Source: Methanomicrobiales archaeon | Lineage (GTDB): Archaea > Halobacteriota > Methanomicrobia > Methanomicrobiales > Methanoculleaceae | Length of the DNA: 33,202 bases | Reading direction: 5' to 3' | Assembly: GCA_019136335.1 (NCBI GenBank) | Contig: JAGVUK010000212.1 | Location: 1-33,202 of the forward strand | Shown here: piece after piece, positions 15,556-22,823 of the stretch | How the letters are laid out: each line of letters begins with the position of its first letter | Position numbering within the stretch: the first letter of the stretch is position 1 | Made by a program: the position numbers and the translations under genes | The notes under the pieces: generated by a model | What the model saw: the letters and a program-made list of their open reading frames with translations, nothing else | Database searches by the model: none | What the model was told of the DNA's origin: nothing

Positions 15556-17321
15556 TGCCGTCCCTCCATGCCGATCGCACCCGATGGACATATGTCCGCG
15601 CAGACGCCGCACCCGGCGCAGAGGTCGGTGATCGTCGCGTTCTTCCCGGAAAATGCGATCGCCGGGCAGCCGAACGACCGGCAGGCGCCGCAGCCGGTGC
15701 ACCGCTCCGGGTCGACCGCGTAGGCCTTGCGCCGGATCCCGCTCCTCCGCGCGGTGATGACACAGGGCTGCTTTGCGATAATGACACGGACACCCTTGCG
15801 CTCCTTTGCCTGGCGGAAGGTGTCGAGGAGGAGGGGCAGGTCGTAGGGGTCGACGGTCTCGACCCAGGAGACCCCGCACGACCGGCAGATCGCCTCAAGC
15901 GATATGGGAGTGCTCTCCTCCCCGGTTGCGGTCACTCCGGTGTTGGGGTTCGGTTGGTGGCCGGTCATGGCGGTGATCCGGTTGTCGAGGATGACGACGA
16001 CCATATCGGCGCCGTTGTAGACGGCGTTTAAGAGCCCCGGTATCCCGGTATGGAGGAACGTCGAGTCGCCGATGGTGCAGACCACCGGGTGCACCTCCCC
16101 TGACCGTGCGATGCCGCTCCCGACGGTGATCGAGGCGCCCATGCAGATGGTGGTGTCCACCGCCCCGAGCTGGAGGCCGAGGGTGTAGCACCCGATGTCG
16201 CTTGGGAAGATGCCGTCGCGGAAGACCTTGCGCATCGCGTAGAACGTCGGCCGGTGCATGCACCCGGCGCAGAGGATCGGCGGTCGGGGCGGCACCCCAC
16301 CGACCGGTGCGGCCGCCGGGAAGGCCGCCGTGGGGGCGATGCCCGCCTCAAGCATGGCGGCGGCGACGGTTGCCGGGGTGAACTCTCCCTCGTACGGCAC
16401 CGTGCCGGTCATCTTCCCGAAGACCTCCGTCTTCGTCGCCGCCTGGCGGACTGCCTCCTCGACGACCGGAGCGAGCTCCTCGACGACGAGGACCTTCTCG
16501 TGCCGGTCGACGAAGGCCGCCAGCCACTCCTCGTCGATGGGGTAGGCCCCGATTACTGCGAGCGAGACGTCGTCGGGGATCACTTCCCGGACGTAGGCGG
16601 CCGCGACGCCGCTCGTGACGACGGCGATCCGGCCCCGGATGGTGTGGCGGTTGTAGCCGAGTTCGACGAGCCTCTGTTTGAGCGCCTGCTGCTTCTCGTT
16701 CAGTTTCTTGTGGAGCACCCGTGTGTGCGCGGGGATGACCACGTACTGCCGGGGATCGCGGCAAAAGACAGCGGTCCGGTGTCCGGTGCCGACCTCTCCG
16801 ATCTCGACGTCACTCTTTGAGTGACAGATCCGGGTGGTGGGCCGGAAGATCACCGGAAGACCGAACTCCTCGGAGAGGGCGAAGGCGTCCCGCATCATAT
16901 CGTGCGCCTCCTGGACCGATGCCGGGTCGAGGCAGGGGAGCCGGGCAAAGTGCGCGTAGCGCCGGGTGTCCTGCTCGTTCTGGGAACTGTGCGCAAAGGG
17001 GTCGTCTGCGGAGAGGATGACAAACCCGCCGGTCACCCCGGTGTATGCGCTCGTCATCAGGGGATCGGCCGCCACGTTCAGCCCGACGTGCTTCATGGTG
17101 CAGAGTGCCCGGAGGCCGCACCATGCAGCGGCGAGCGCGTTCTCGAAGGCGACCTTCTCGTTTGTGGACCACTCCACGGTGAAGGGACGCTCCTCCTGCG
17201 CCCGGAGGATGTCGATCACCTCTGAGGACGGCGTTCCCGGGTAGCCGCTGGCAAAATCGATGTTTGCCTCAAGGCTTGCGTGGGCGATGCCTTCATTCCC
17301 GAGTAAGTATCGTACAGCCAT
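15552..17321 (-). CDS. iorA: Indolepyruvate:ferredoxin oxidoreductase, alpha subunit
   Basis: The thiamine-diphosphate subunit of indolepyruvate:ferredoxin oxidoreductase. In 589 residues it has the pyrimidine-binding domain (ASGYPGTPSSEV near 24-35), a domain II region, the TPP-binding domain (GDSTFLHTGIPGLLNAVYNG, with CAGCMHRP before it) and a C-terminal 2[4Fe-4S] ferredoxin-like segment with cysteines at 541, 544, 547, 552 and 568, 571, 574, 578. It is of normal length and complete. The gene starts at ATG 17321, with a GGATATAAGCC element (read inverted as a TATA box) at 17370-17380. In methanogens the enzyme commonly serves aromatic amino acid synthesis from aryl acids; that direction is inference here. 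Confidence 0.96.
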   Translation of the reverse strand: MAVRYLLGNEGIAHASLEANIDFASGYPGTPSSEVIDILRAQEERPFTVEWSTNEKVAFENALAAAWCGLRALCTMKHVGLNVAADPLMTSAYTGVTGGFVILSADDPFAHSSQNEQDTRRYAHFARLPCLDPASVQEAHDMMRDAFALSEEFGLPVIFRPTTRICHSKSDVEIGEVGTGHRTAVFCRDPRQYVVIPAHTRVLHKKLNEKQQALKQRLVELGYNRHTIRGRIAVVTSGVAAAYVREVIPDDVSLAVIGAYPIDEEWLAAFVDRHEKVLVVEELAPVVEEAVRQAATKTEVFGKMTGTVPYEGEFTPATVAAAMLEAGIAPTAAFPAAAPVGGVPPRPPILCAGCMHRPTFYAMRKVFRDGIFPSDIGCYTLGLQLGAVDTTICMGASITVGSGIARSGEVHPVVCTIGDSTFLHTGIPGLLNAVYNGADMVVVILDNRITAMTGHQPNPNTGVTATGEESTPISLEAICRSCGVSWVETVDPYDLPLLLDTFRQAKERKGVRVIIAKQPCVITARRSGIRRKAYAVDPERCTGCGACRSFGCPAIAFSGKNATITDLCAGCGVCADICPSGAIGMEGRQ

Positions 17322-17369
17322 TGTTCAACTCAACTGTACTTCTATTATCGGTTTTCAACATAGCGCTTT

Positions 17370-17380
17370 GGATATAAGCC
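17370..17380 (-). promoter_or_regulatory. TATA box for iorAB
   Basis: Read on the minus strand it is GGCTTATATCC, about 50-60 bases upstream of the iorA ATG, predicting a leader of about 25 bases. The plus-strand AATTAAGT at 17387-17394 nearby may serve the divergent tRNA gene. Confidence 0.5.
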
Positions 17381-17427
17381 AAAACAATTAAGTGCTATGA
17401 TAGCGGATATTGTAGGGTAGTCCTATT

Positions 17428-17500
17428 GGGCCCGTAGCATAGCCGGTGGTGCACCCGGCTGATAACCGGGAGGTCATGCGTTCGAATCGCATCGGGCCCA
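17428..17500 (+). tRNA. tRNA-Ile (anticodon GAU)
   Basis: A complete 73-base cloverleaf. The acceptor stem is GGGCCCG against CGGGCCC with discriminator A at 17500. The D stem is GCAT/GTGC, the anticodon stem CCCGG/CCGGG encloses loop CTGATAA with anticodon GAT, the variable loop is AGGTC, and the T stem ATGCG/CGCAT encloses TTCGAAT. No intron is present and CCA is not encoded. Confidence 0.96.
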
Positions 17501-17793
17501 TCGTTCTTTTCATTAAAGCACGCTGTATCCCGTTGTATCTCATCGCTGCCGCTCTTCATGCCGCTTTTCGTTGTAACTCCGGTTTTACGTCGGGTTCTCA
17601 AAAAAGAATGGTGAAGCGTGAGCGCACCTGTTTGGCCCGGTGGACCGTTGTATCCGACATCTCATGTGCACCGTTGCCGCTCACCTTGCCGTGAAGAGCA
17701 CGAAGGGGTGGTGTGAACGGTCGGGTGCCGCGGTTCACTCCTGCACCGCCCCTCACCACGCGGTACCCTCACCGGAAGAGAGTGCTGCCCGGA
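17501..17793. other. Non-coding stretch after tRNA-Ile
   Basis: No convincing gene. The first 90 bases are AT-richer, then composition returns to GC-rich. A few short matches to the dispersed repeat occur (for example GGTGGACCG near 17640) but are too weak to call a copy. Confidence 0.4.
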
Positions 17794-17850
17794 GTTCGCA
17801 CTCCACGGAAGGCCGTGCCAGGGGGGCACTCCCGGACACGGCTCATCCCG
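17794..17850 (+). repeat. Fragment (E) of the dispersed GC-rich repeat
   Basis: TTCGCACTCC, then GGAAGGCCGTGCCAGGGG and CTCCCGGACACGGCTCATCC, align with the distal half of copies A-C in the same orientation as B. It ends about 20 bases before copy B, giving a partial tandem arrangement. Confidence 0.5.
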
Positions 17851-17872
17851 CGGGCGGGGCGGGGTCGACGAG

Positions 17873-18161
17873 AAGTAAGGAATTTAGGGGTTGGAGACAG
17901 GGGGGATGATTCCCCCTCCCCGTCGGCCCCTCCCCCAATGAGGATATCCGCCACGGTCCACTGCAAGGCGAGACCCCGGAGAGGAACCGGATCCAGGCTT
18001 GCTCTCCCCTGCCCCTCCGGGAAACCGGCGCGAGGGGCGCTTCCGGGCACGGATTCCCACCGGATATCGCAAGCACTGCCCCTGCCCCCGGGAGGGGGCG
18101 GGGGAGGAGCGCGCAGCGCGGGAGGGGTGGGGGTTACCAAAGAATGGGTGTGAGTATCCCC
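17873..18161 (+). repeat. Dispersed GC-rich intergenic repeat, copy B
   Basis: Near-complete copy. It shares AAGGAA near the 5' edge, CCCCCTCCCCG, GCCACGGTCCACTGCA, GAACCGGATCC, CCCCTCCGGGAAACCGGCGC, GGGCGCTTCCGGGCACGG, CCGGATATCGC and the final GAGTATCCCC (18152-18161) with copy A read inverted. The left arm of the small GTGGC hairpin is lost. The terminal hairpin is strong: 18079-18089 pairs with 18094-18104 (11 bp with one G-T pair, GGGA loop). No gene is supported inside. Confidence 0.75.
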
Positions 18162-18221
18162 TCCAGAGAGGCCGGGTAGGGTGGGGGAACATCGGAGGGG
18201 TGTAGGCGTATCTGCAGAGCC

Positions 18222-18290
18222 AGTCCCCACCTCCGTGGCGACAGCCGCCACGGTCCGCTCCATGGGAAAAATCCGGATCCGGTACCTTTC
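18222..18290 (+). repeat. Fragment (D) of the dispersed GC-rich repeat
   Basis: GTCCCCACCTCCGTGGCGA, then GCCGCCACGGTCCGCTCCAT, then AATCCGGATCCGG, align block by block with the central part of copy A read inverted. The small hairpin is kept as GTGGC (18235-18239) and GCCAC (18247-18251) with a 7-base loop. It follows copy B by about 60 bases in the same orientation. Confidence 0.6.
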
Positions 18291-18599
18291 CCCATCAGGG
18301 CGCGGGCACCGGGCAGCATCCGGGAATACAGAACCAACACACTACCGGTACCCCGGCCCACCCCAGAGCGGAGAAGAGTGTTGCCCCCAGAACGGCGTAT
18401 CGGCCTGCAGAGCCTCTCTTTGTACACGGCATCCTTTTTACCGTGCTCCCGGCATAACCTGCCTGGAAACGAAGATAGAGATGTCTGACGCCCACCGCCG
18501 GCATGGACGCCCGGTGTGCACCGCGACGGGATACCCGCGAGACGCCGAACCCTTCTGGGGAAAGACTTCACCGCCGGGACGGACCCATGGACCCAGGAA
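18291..18599. other. Non-coding stretch between repeats and histone gene
   Basis: No gene is supported. An open frame from ATG 18481 runs into the antisense of the histone gene without a stop and has atypical composition. A CCTTTTTACC element lies near 18429. No RNA family is recognised, although an unannotated small RNA cannot be ruled out. Confidence 0.35.
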
Positions 18600-18618
18600 G
18601 GGGGTCTCTCGGACCCCC
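18600..18618 (-). terminator. Hairpin downstream of the histone gene
   Basis: GGGGGTC (18600-18606) and GACCCCC (18612-18618) form a perfect 7-bp stem with a 5-base loop, starting 26 bases past the histone stop codon. There is no T tract, so termination itself is not proven; it may protect the 3' end. Confidence 0.4.
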
Positions 18619-18644
18619 GGTAAAGAGAAGAGAGTGCAGCCGGG

Positions 18645-18851
18645 TTACGCGGACTTGACCGCGAGCTCGACATCTTCAGCCTTGATCGTCTTGCGTCCCG
18701 CGTGCTGGGCAAGCCTGTTGGCTTCCTTGGTCAGCTCGGCGATATACGCCTCAGCCTTCACGACAAGTGCAGCAGCAGCATCGCTGCCGACCCTCTCAGC
18801 ACCATTCTTCTTTGCGATCCGAACAACCGCAGCAATAGGTAGATCTGCCAT
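18645..18851 (-). CDS. Archaeal histone (HMf/HFoB type)
   Basis: A 68-residue histone-fold protein that wraps and compacts DNA as dimers and larger assemblies. It begins MADLPIAAVVRIAKKNGAER, the standard N-terminus with the alpha-1 helix, then VGSDAAAALVVKAEAYIAEL as the long central helix and RKTIKAEDVELAVKSA as the last loop and helix; R-K-T (loop 2) and the N-terminal P-I-A are the DNA-binding positions. It is a single fold of normal length. ATG 18851 is preferred over an in-frame ATG at 18857, because GAGGTG (minus strand, 18867-18862) lies 10 bases before it. Regulation may involve the inverted repeat immediately upstream. Confidence 0.97.
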   Translation of the reverse strand: MADLPIAAVVRIAKKNGAERVGSDAAAALVVKAEAYIAELTKEANRLAQHAGRKTIKAEDVELAVKSA

Positions 18852-18860
18852 AATCAAATT

Positions 18861-18880
18861 TCACCTCTAAAAAGAGGTGT
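18861..18880 (-). promoter_or_regulatory. Inverted repeat covering the histone Shine-Dalgarno and probable transcript start
   Basis: CACCTCT (18862-18868) and AGAGGTG (18873-18879) are perfect inverted copies separated by AAAA. On the histone strand the promoter-distal arm supplies GAGGTG, the ribosome-binding site. With the TATA box centred near 18892 the transcript should start near 18865, so the repeat could be an operator over the start site; if transcription starts earlier it would form a hairpin hiding the ribosome site. Confidence 0.6.
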
Positions 18881-18886
18881 ATGAGT

Positions 18887-18898
18887 TAATATTTAAAC
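18887..18898 (-). promoter_or_regulatory. TATA box for the histone gene
   Basis: On the minus strand GTTTAAATATTA is a strong archaeal TATA element in an AT-rich stretch, about 36-47 bases before the histone ATG. Confidence 0.65.
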
Positions 18899-19038
18899 AT
18901 TTCGGGATTATTTCGAAAATTTGCGTTTCTCTTTCCTATCGGCGATGCTTATGGGCAGGGCATCCCGATACCCGGCATAAAATTGTGGCGATTGAAAAAG
19001 CGTTGGAAATTGGTTATTTCCTGAAGAGGAGGCGTCAT

Positions 19039-19803
19039 TCAGGATTTCCGGGATTCCGCTAACGATTTCGCGAGCAATATAGCATTCGTATAATCTGGTG
19101 AGGCGCGCGACGTATCCACGAAAATTTTATCGATATTTACCACCGGGGCACCATGTCCGACCCCGGATCCAAGGAACGTGAGTGTACGAAAGATCAGGTT
19201 ACCCGAGATCCCGTCGGGAGCGACGACCATCCCGTATCGCCTCACCGCCTCCTCGATCAGGATCTCGGTATGCTCTGCCCCGGTCAGGCGGGCGACAAGC
19301 TCGGCGTCCGCCATCGTCCGGTCGACGGCCGGGTGCCGCCCGAGGTCCCCAAGCCTCCCGCCCGAGAGGACAGCAACCCCCCCGGCAAGCCCGAAACTCC
19401 TGGCGATCTGGCGACCGCGTTCGACGAACCGGACCTTCTCAGCGACCGTCCAGCCCTCATCGACCCCGACCGGGGCGAGGAGAAAGAGGTGCCCGTCGGC
19501 GGTCTCGAGGAGAGCGATCCGCTCCAGGTGGTCGACACCTGCAGCCCCCTTGAGGGCCGCGAGCGTGGAAGATGCCGGCAGGGTGCCCCTGACGGCGGCG
19601 TCGATCTCGCCGGCGGCGAGAGCCTGGATGAGAGCGATCTGCGGTTGCTCCCCCTCAACGACCCTAACCCCTTCTCCAAACGAGCCGGCAGTTCCCGGGC
19701 AGGAAAAAAGAGTGAGATCAACCTCCCGGCCGACCGCCCGGACGGTCGCAAGGATCCTCTCGTCAGGGGATGCCGCACCAAGTCCGACCGCTACCGGCGG
19801 CAT
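19039..19803 (-). CDS. mtxX: Methanogenesis marker protein 4 (MtxX, phosphotransacetylase-like)
   Basis: A 254-residue protein of the phosphate acetyl/butyryltransferase-like fold restricted to methanogens, where its role is unsettled; it was once annotated as a methyltransferase subunit. Visible features are the N-terminal PVAVGLGAASPDERIL, AVLSGGRLGDLGRHPAVDRT in the middle, YGMVVAPDGISGNLIFRTLT, and the C-terminal NIDKIFVDTSRASPDYTNAI, all typical of this marker family. The start at 19803 overlaps the end of the marker 2 gene by 13 bases, so the two are co-transcribed and probably coupled. The link suggests a shared pathway, perhaps cofactor or enzyme maturation; that is inference. Confidence 0.87.
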   Translation of the reverse strand: MPPVAVGLGAASPDERILATVRAVGREVDLTLFSCPGTAGSFGEGVRVVEGEQPQIALIQALAAGEIDAAVRGTLPASSTLAALKGAAGVDHLERIALLETADGHLFLLAPVGVDEGWTVAEKVRFVERGRQIARSFGLAGGVAVLSGGRLGDLGRHPAVDRTMADAELVARLTGAEHTEILIEEAVRRYGMVVAPDGISGNLIFRTLTFLGSGVGHGAPVVNIDKIFVDTSRASPDYTNAILLAKSLAESRKS

Positions 19804-20804
19804 ACATCCCCTTCAGTGAAGATCTGCATGATGCCGTCCTGGTCCAGGTCAAAGACCTGCGTCTCCCGTCCCAGGTACCTGACGGTCAGCCTCCGGCTCC
19901 CGTTCACCTCCCCGATAGGAGCCGCGGTGATGCCGACACCGGCAAACCGGCGGCAGACCTCCTCCACGTTCTCCTCCTTCACGGTCAGGATGAACCCCAT
20001 GCCGGGATACATGCGTACCCACTGCTCGAAGGAGAGGTCAAGGGCGGAGAGATCCGGCCGGGGTATCGCCTCAAGGTCGACCACCGCGCCCTTCTCGCTC
20101 ACCTCAAGGAGCATCCCGAGCGTCCCGATGACACCCGGGTTGCTGATGTCCTTGCCGGCCGTCACCAGGCGCTCTTTCCCGAGTTCCTCCATCACCCGGA
20201 TCTGGGCCCGCACCACCTCCGCCGGTTTCATCGTGACGGAGTCCCAGTTGAAACAGCACGACGGGTGAACCCGGCCGTCGAGATCGATCGCCGCGACCAC
20301 CCGGTCACCCTCCTCTGCCGTATCCGAGAAGATGATCTGGTCCATCCGAGCCGTCCCGAGGATCGCCACATCCACGACGCTGTACGGCGTCTCAGGGTGC
20401 AGGTGCCCGCCCACGATCGGGACGCCGAACTGAGCGGATGCGGCAACCATGCCCCGGGTCACGTCGTCGCGGATCGTGTCGTTCGTGACGGAGAGGATAT
20501 CGACCATCGCAACGGGCTTCCCCCCCATAGCGGCGATATCGTGAACGTTCACGAGCACCGCACAGTACCCTGCCCAGAACGGATCCGCCTCCATGAGCTT
20601 GCTCCAGATACCGTCTGCCGCAAGCAACAGCGCATCCTCTCCGTTATGCCGGATGACCGCGGCGTCTTCGCCGAACGAGGCGACGACATCGGGGCTCTCG
20701 ATCCGGAGGGACCGGACCATATCCCCGATTGCCCGCTTCCGGGTAACGCCTTCATATTCCCTGACGGCCTGTGCTACCGTATCTGTGGAGCAATCTTTCA
20801 CCAC
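19791..20804 (-). CDS. Methanogenesis marker protein 2 (AIR synthase-related)
   Basis: A 337-residue member of the PurM/SelD/HypE/ThiL superfamily, ATP-dependent enzymes that activate a substrate by phosphorylation. The N-terminal AIRS domain has GEDAAVI (near 64-70), LAADGIWSKL and VNVHDIAAMGGKPVAMVDIL; the C-terminal domain has DISNPGVIGTLGMLLEVSEKG, the superfamily hallmark. It is of expected length. Two tandem GTG codons (20804, 20801) are the possible starts; no upstream ATG fits. The marker is found in methanogens with a role that is not firmly established. It is followed by and overlaps mtxX. Confidence 0.88.
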   Translation of the reverse strand: MVKDCSTDTVAQAVREYEGVTRKRAIGDMVRSLRIESPDVVASFGEDAAVIRHNGEDALLLAADGIWSKLMEADPFWAGYCAVLVNVHDIAAMGGKPVAMVDILSVTNDTIRDDVTRGMVAASAQFGVPIVGGHLHPETPYSVVDVAILGTARMDQIIFSDTAEEGDRVVAAIDLDGRVHPSCCFNWDSVTMKPAEVVRAQIRVMEELGKERLVTAGKDISNPGVIGTLGMLLEVSEKGAVVDLEAIPRPDLSALDLSFEQWVRMYPGMGFILTVKEENVEEVCRRFAGVGITAAPIGEVNGSRRLTVRYLGRETQVFDLDQDGIMQIFTEGDVCRR

Positions 20805-21052
20805 AAGAACACCAACACTCCACTTTTCTTTATGGTATTCTGCCTCATCAGAGATAATGTATTTGATTCACCAGTAATATGCACTCTGCTCCAGGAACCG
20901 ATAGCCGGCAGCACAGCACACCCGGTCTGGATCAGGGAGAGGCCTCCCGCAGGTATTCTGCCATGAAACGGCAGCCCCCCGCCGCGTCATCCCGGAACGA
21001 TATGCCCTTCTCCGGGGTTGTATTTTTGATGCACCGCGTCGTATAGATCTTT

Positions 21053-22402
21053 ATGGACTGGGCGGAGAAGTACAGGCCGCAGCATCTTCAGGACGTTGTG
21101 GGGAACGCCGGCGCCGTCAGGCAGATGTACGAGTGGGCGCGGGACTGGTCGCGGCAGAAGAAACCGCTCGTCCTGTACGGGAAACCCGGTATCGGCAAGA
21201 CCTCAAGCGCGTACGCCCTTGCAAACGACATGAACTGGGAGGTGGTGGAACTGAACGCCTCCGACCAGCGGACGAAACCGGCCCTCGAGCGGGTGGCGGG
21301 TTCCGGGTCGACCACGGCCACCCTTTCCGGCGCGAGCCAAAAACTCATCCTGCTCGACGAGGCCGACAACCTGCACGGGCAGGCTGACCGGGGCGGGGCG
21401 AAGGCGATCGTGGAGATCATCGCGGCGTCAAGGCAGCCCATCATCCTGATAGCAAACGACTACTACTCCCTCTCGCGAGACCTCAAAGCGGCCACGGAGC
21501 CGGTGCAGTTCCGGGCGCTCCAGGCCCGCTCGATCGTCCCCCGTCTTCGCCACATCTGTGCCGCAGAGGGCGTGGCGTGCGACCCCGCCGCACTCGACGA
21601 TATCGCCGAACGCGCCGGCGGCGATATGCGGGCGGCGGTGAACATGCTCTACGCCGCGGCTATCGGGAAGGAGCGCCTCGCGGCGGGCGACGTCCACACC
21701 TCCGCAAAGGACGAGCGGTCCACCATCTTCGAGCTCGTCGGTGGGGTCTTTAAGGGGCGGGGAGACGCCGACCTGCTCCGCATGGCGGTGGAGGTCGAAG
21801 ATACCCCCGACACCATCGAGCAGTGGCTCGAAGGAAATATCGATTATATCCCCGATCTCGCCTCCCGCGCGAAGGGCTATGCCTGCCTTGCAAGGGCGGA
21901 CGAGTATATCGGCCGGACGTTCCGGCGGCAGTACTACACCCTCTGGCGATACGCAAGCGCGGTGATGCTCCTTGGCGTCGCCGATGCCGCCGGCGGGCGC
22001 GGCGTCCGCGGCCGCATCATGCCCCCTTCGCGCTGGCAGAAGATGGGGGCATCAAAGAAGCAGAAGACGGTCCGGGCGGGCCTGACGCGGAAGCTCAGCG
22101 AGATGACGCATATCCCGGAGGATGCCCTCCGCGAAGACTTCTTCACCGTGATCGGCATCCTCGTTGAGCAGGACCCGAAAGGCTACGTCCGCGAGTTCGG
22201 ACTCGACGCCGACGAACTGAACCTCTTCATCCATGATAAGGCCCGTGCCGCAAAGATCGTCAAAGACGTGGCAAAAGAAGGGAAGGCAAAAGAGAAGAAG
22301 GTGTCCGGGAAAGAGAAGGCGTCCGACAGGAAAACCCAGAACGACGATCCTCCCGAAGAGACGCGCCGGGACCTCCCGCAGGGCCAGGCGACGCTCTTTT
22401 AA
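21053..22402 (+). CDS. rfcL: Replication factor C large subunit (clamp loader)
   Basis: AAA+ ATPase that, with the small subunit, opens the PCNA ring and loads it on DNA. The 449 residues show MDWAEKYRP at the start, Walker A GKPGIGKT (43-50), Walker B LLDEADN (99-105), sensor 1 IANDYY, and a C-terminal collar region. Residues from about 400 form a K/E/D-rich linker (KEGKAKEKKVSGKEKA) ending in a PIP-box-like QATLF at the extreme C-terminus for PCNA binding. The arginine finger of the small subunit type (SRC) is absent, as expected for the large subunit. Its stop overlaps that of the converging UPF0146 gene. Confidence 0.97.
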   Translation: MDWAEKYRPQHLQDVVGNAGAVRQMYEWARDWSRQKKPLVLYGKPGIGKTSSAYALANDMNWEVVELNASDQRTKPALERVAGSGSTTATLSGASQKLILLDEADNLHGQADRGGAKAIVEIIAASRQPIILIANDYYSLSRDLKAATEPVQFRALQARSIVPRLRHICAAEGVACDPAALDDIAERAGGDMRAAVNMLYAAAIGKERLAAGDVHTSAKDERSTIFELVGGVFKGRGDADLLRMAVEVEDTPDTIEQWLEGNIDYIPDLASRAKGYACLARADEYIGRTFRRQYYTLWRYASAVMLLGVADAAGGRGVRGRIMPPSRWQKMGASKKQKTVRAGLTRKLSEMTHIPEDALREDFFTVIGILVEQDPKGYVREFGLDADELNLFIHDKARAAKIVKDVAKEGKAKEKKVSGKEKASDRKTQNDDPPEETRRDLPQGQATLF

Positions 22403-22806
22403 GGGCAGCGGCGGTGGTAGCGGTGGAGGAGGACCGGGCCGCAGTCCACGACATCGCCGCCGTCCTCGTAGATCTCGCACCCCAGGTGGTAGACCAGGAG
22501 GTCGCAGTTGGTCCGGGAAGCAAGCGCGATCAGCGGCGGGACCATCTCCACGCCGGGGCGCACGGCGTAGATCAGGTCCGCGCCCGCGTATAGCCTGTGG
22601 TCGGGCTCGAAGATATCGTCGGTCACCACGGTGAGTCCGTCGTGGCGGATGCCGGGCCTGATGTCGGTGCAGAGCATAAGGCCGCCGGCGGCCGCGATCA
22701 CGCGTGCGGCGTCGGGGTTGTTGCCGATGCCCACTTCCACGGCGCGCCGGTAGCGGCCGGCGATATACTCCCCGATACCCCGTTCAATACGTTTATAGTG
22801 ACGCAT
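22399..22806 (-). CDS. UPF0146 family protein
   Basis: A 135-residue archaeal protein of the UPF0146 family, whose function is not established; the fold resembles a reduced SAM-type Rossmann domain. The family signatures are AVEVGIGNNPDAARVIA near the N-terminus, CTDIRP, VTDDIFEPDHRLYAGADLIY and AVRPGVEM, with a C-terminal CDLLVYHLGCEIYED. MRHYKR at 22806 is the family-like start; an in-frame ATG at 22824 would add six residues. It converges on rfcL with stops sharing the bases TTAA (22399-22402) and is divergent from the archaemetzincin gene with only 17 bases between starts. Confidence 0.85.
   Translation of the reverse strand: MRHYKRIERGIGEYIAGRYRRAVEVGIGNNPDAARVIAAAGGLMLCTDIRPGIRHDGLTVVTDDIFEPDHRLYAGADLIYAVRPGVEMVPPLIALASRTNCDLLVYHLGCEIYEDGGDVVDCGPVLLHRYHRRCP
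22792..22798 (+). promoter_or_regulatory. TATA box of the archaemetzincin gene, inside the UPF0146 start
   Basis: TTTATAG lies 26-32 bases before the ATG at 22824, predicting a leaderless transcript. It also encodes part of codons 3-5 of the divergent UPF0146 gene. Confidence 0.5.
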
Positions 22807-22823
22807 TACCCAGAGATTAGACA

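Noticed and set aside
17428..18161. Possible integrated element at tRNA-Ile, given adjacent repeats
   Set aside because: No integrase, no duplicated tRNA 3' end and no foreign genes are present; the adjacent sequence is only the dispersed repeat.
5201..18161. CRISPR array
   Set aside because: The repeats are long, few, far apart and in different orientations; there are no regular spacers and no cas genes.
17884..18192. Conserved peptide-like frame in the repeat copies (RPSRRFPGGAGE, DRGGY segments), seen on the minus strand in B and C and on the plus strand in A
   Set aside because: The frame is interrupted by a stop near 5339 in copy A, the similarity is explained by nucleotide blocks and hairpins shared by the repeat, and there is no start signal or promoter in common.
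18481..18870. Open frame from ATG 18481 toward and across the histone region
   Set aside because: It lies antisense to the histone gene, has atypical composition and no Shine-Dalgarno or family similarity.
20834..20962. 11-base direct repeat GGTATTCTGCC (20834-20844 and 20952-20962) between mmp2 and rfcL
   Set aside because: Only two copies, no larger context, and plausible by chance in a 33 kb window.
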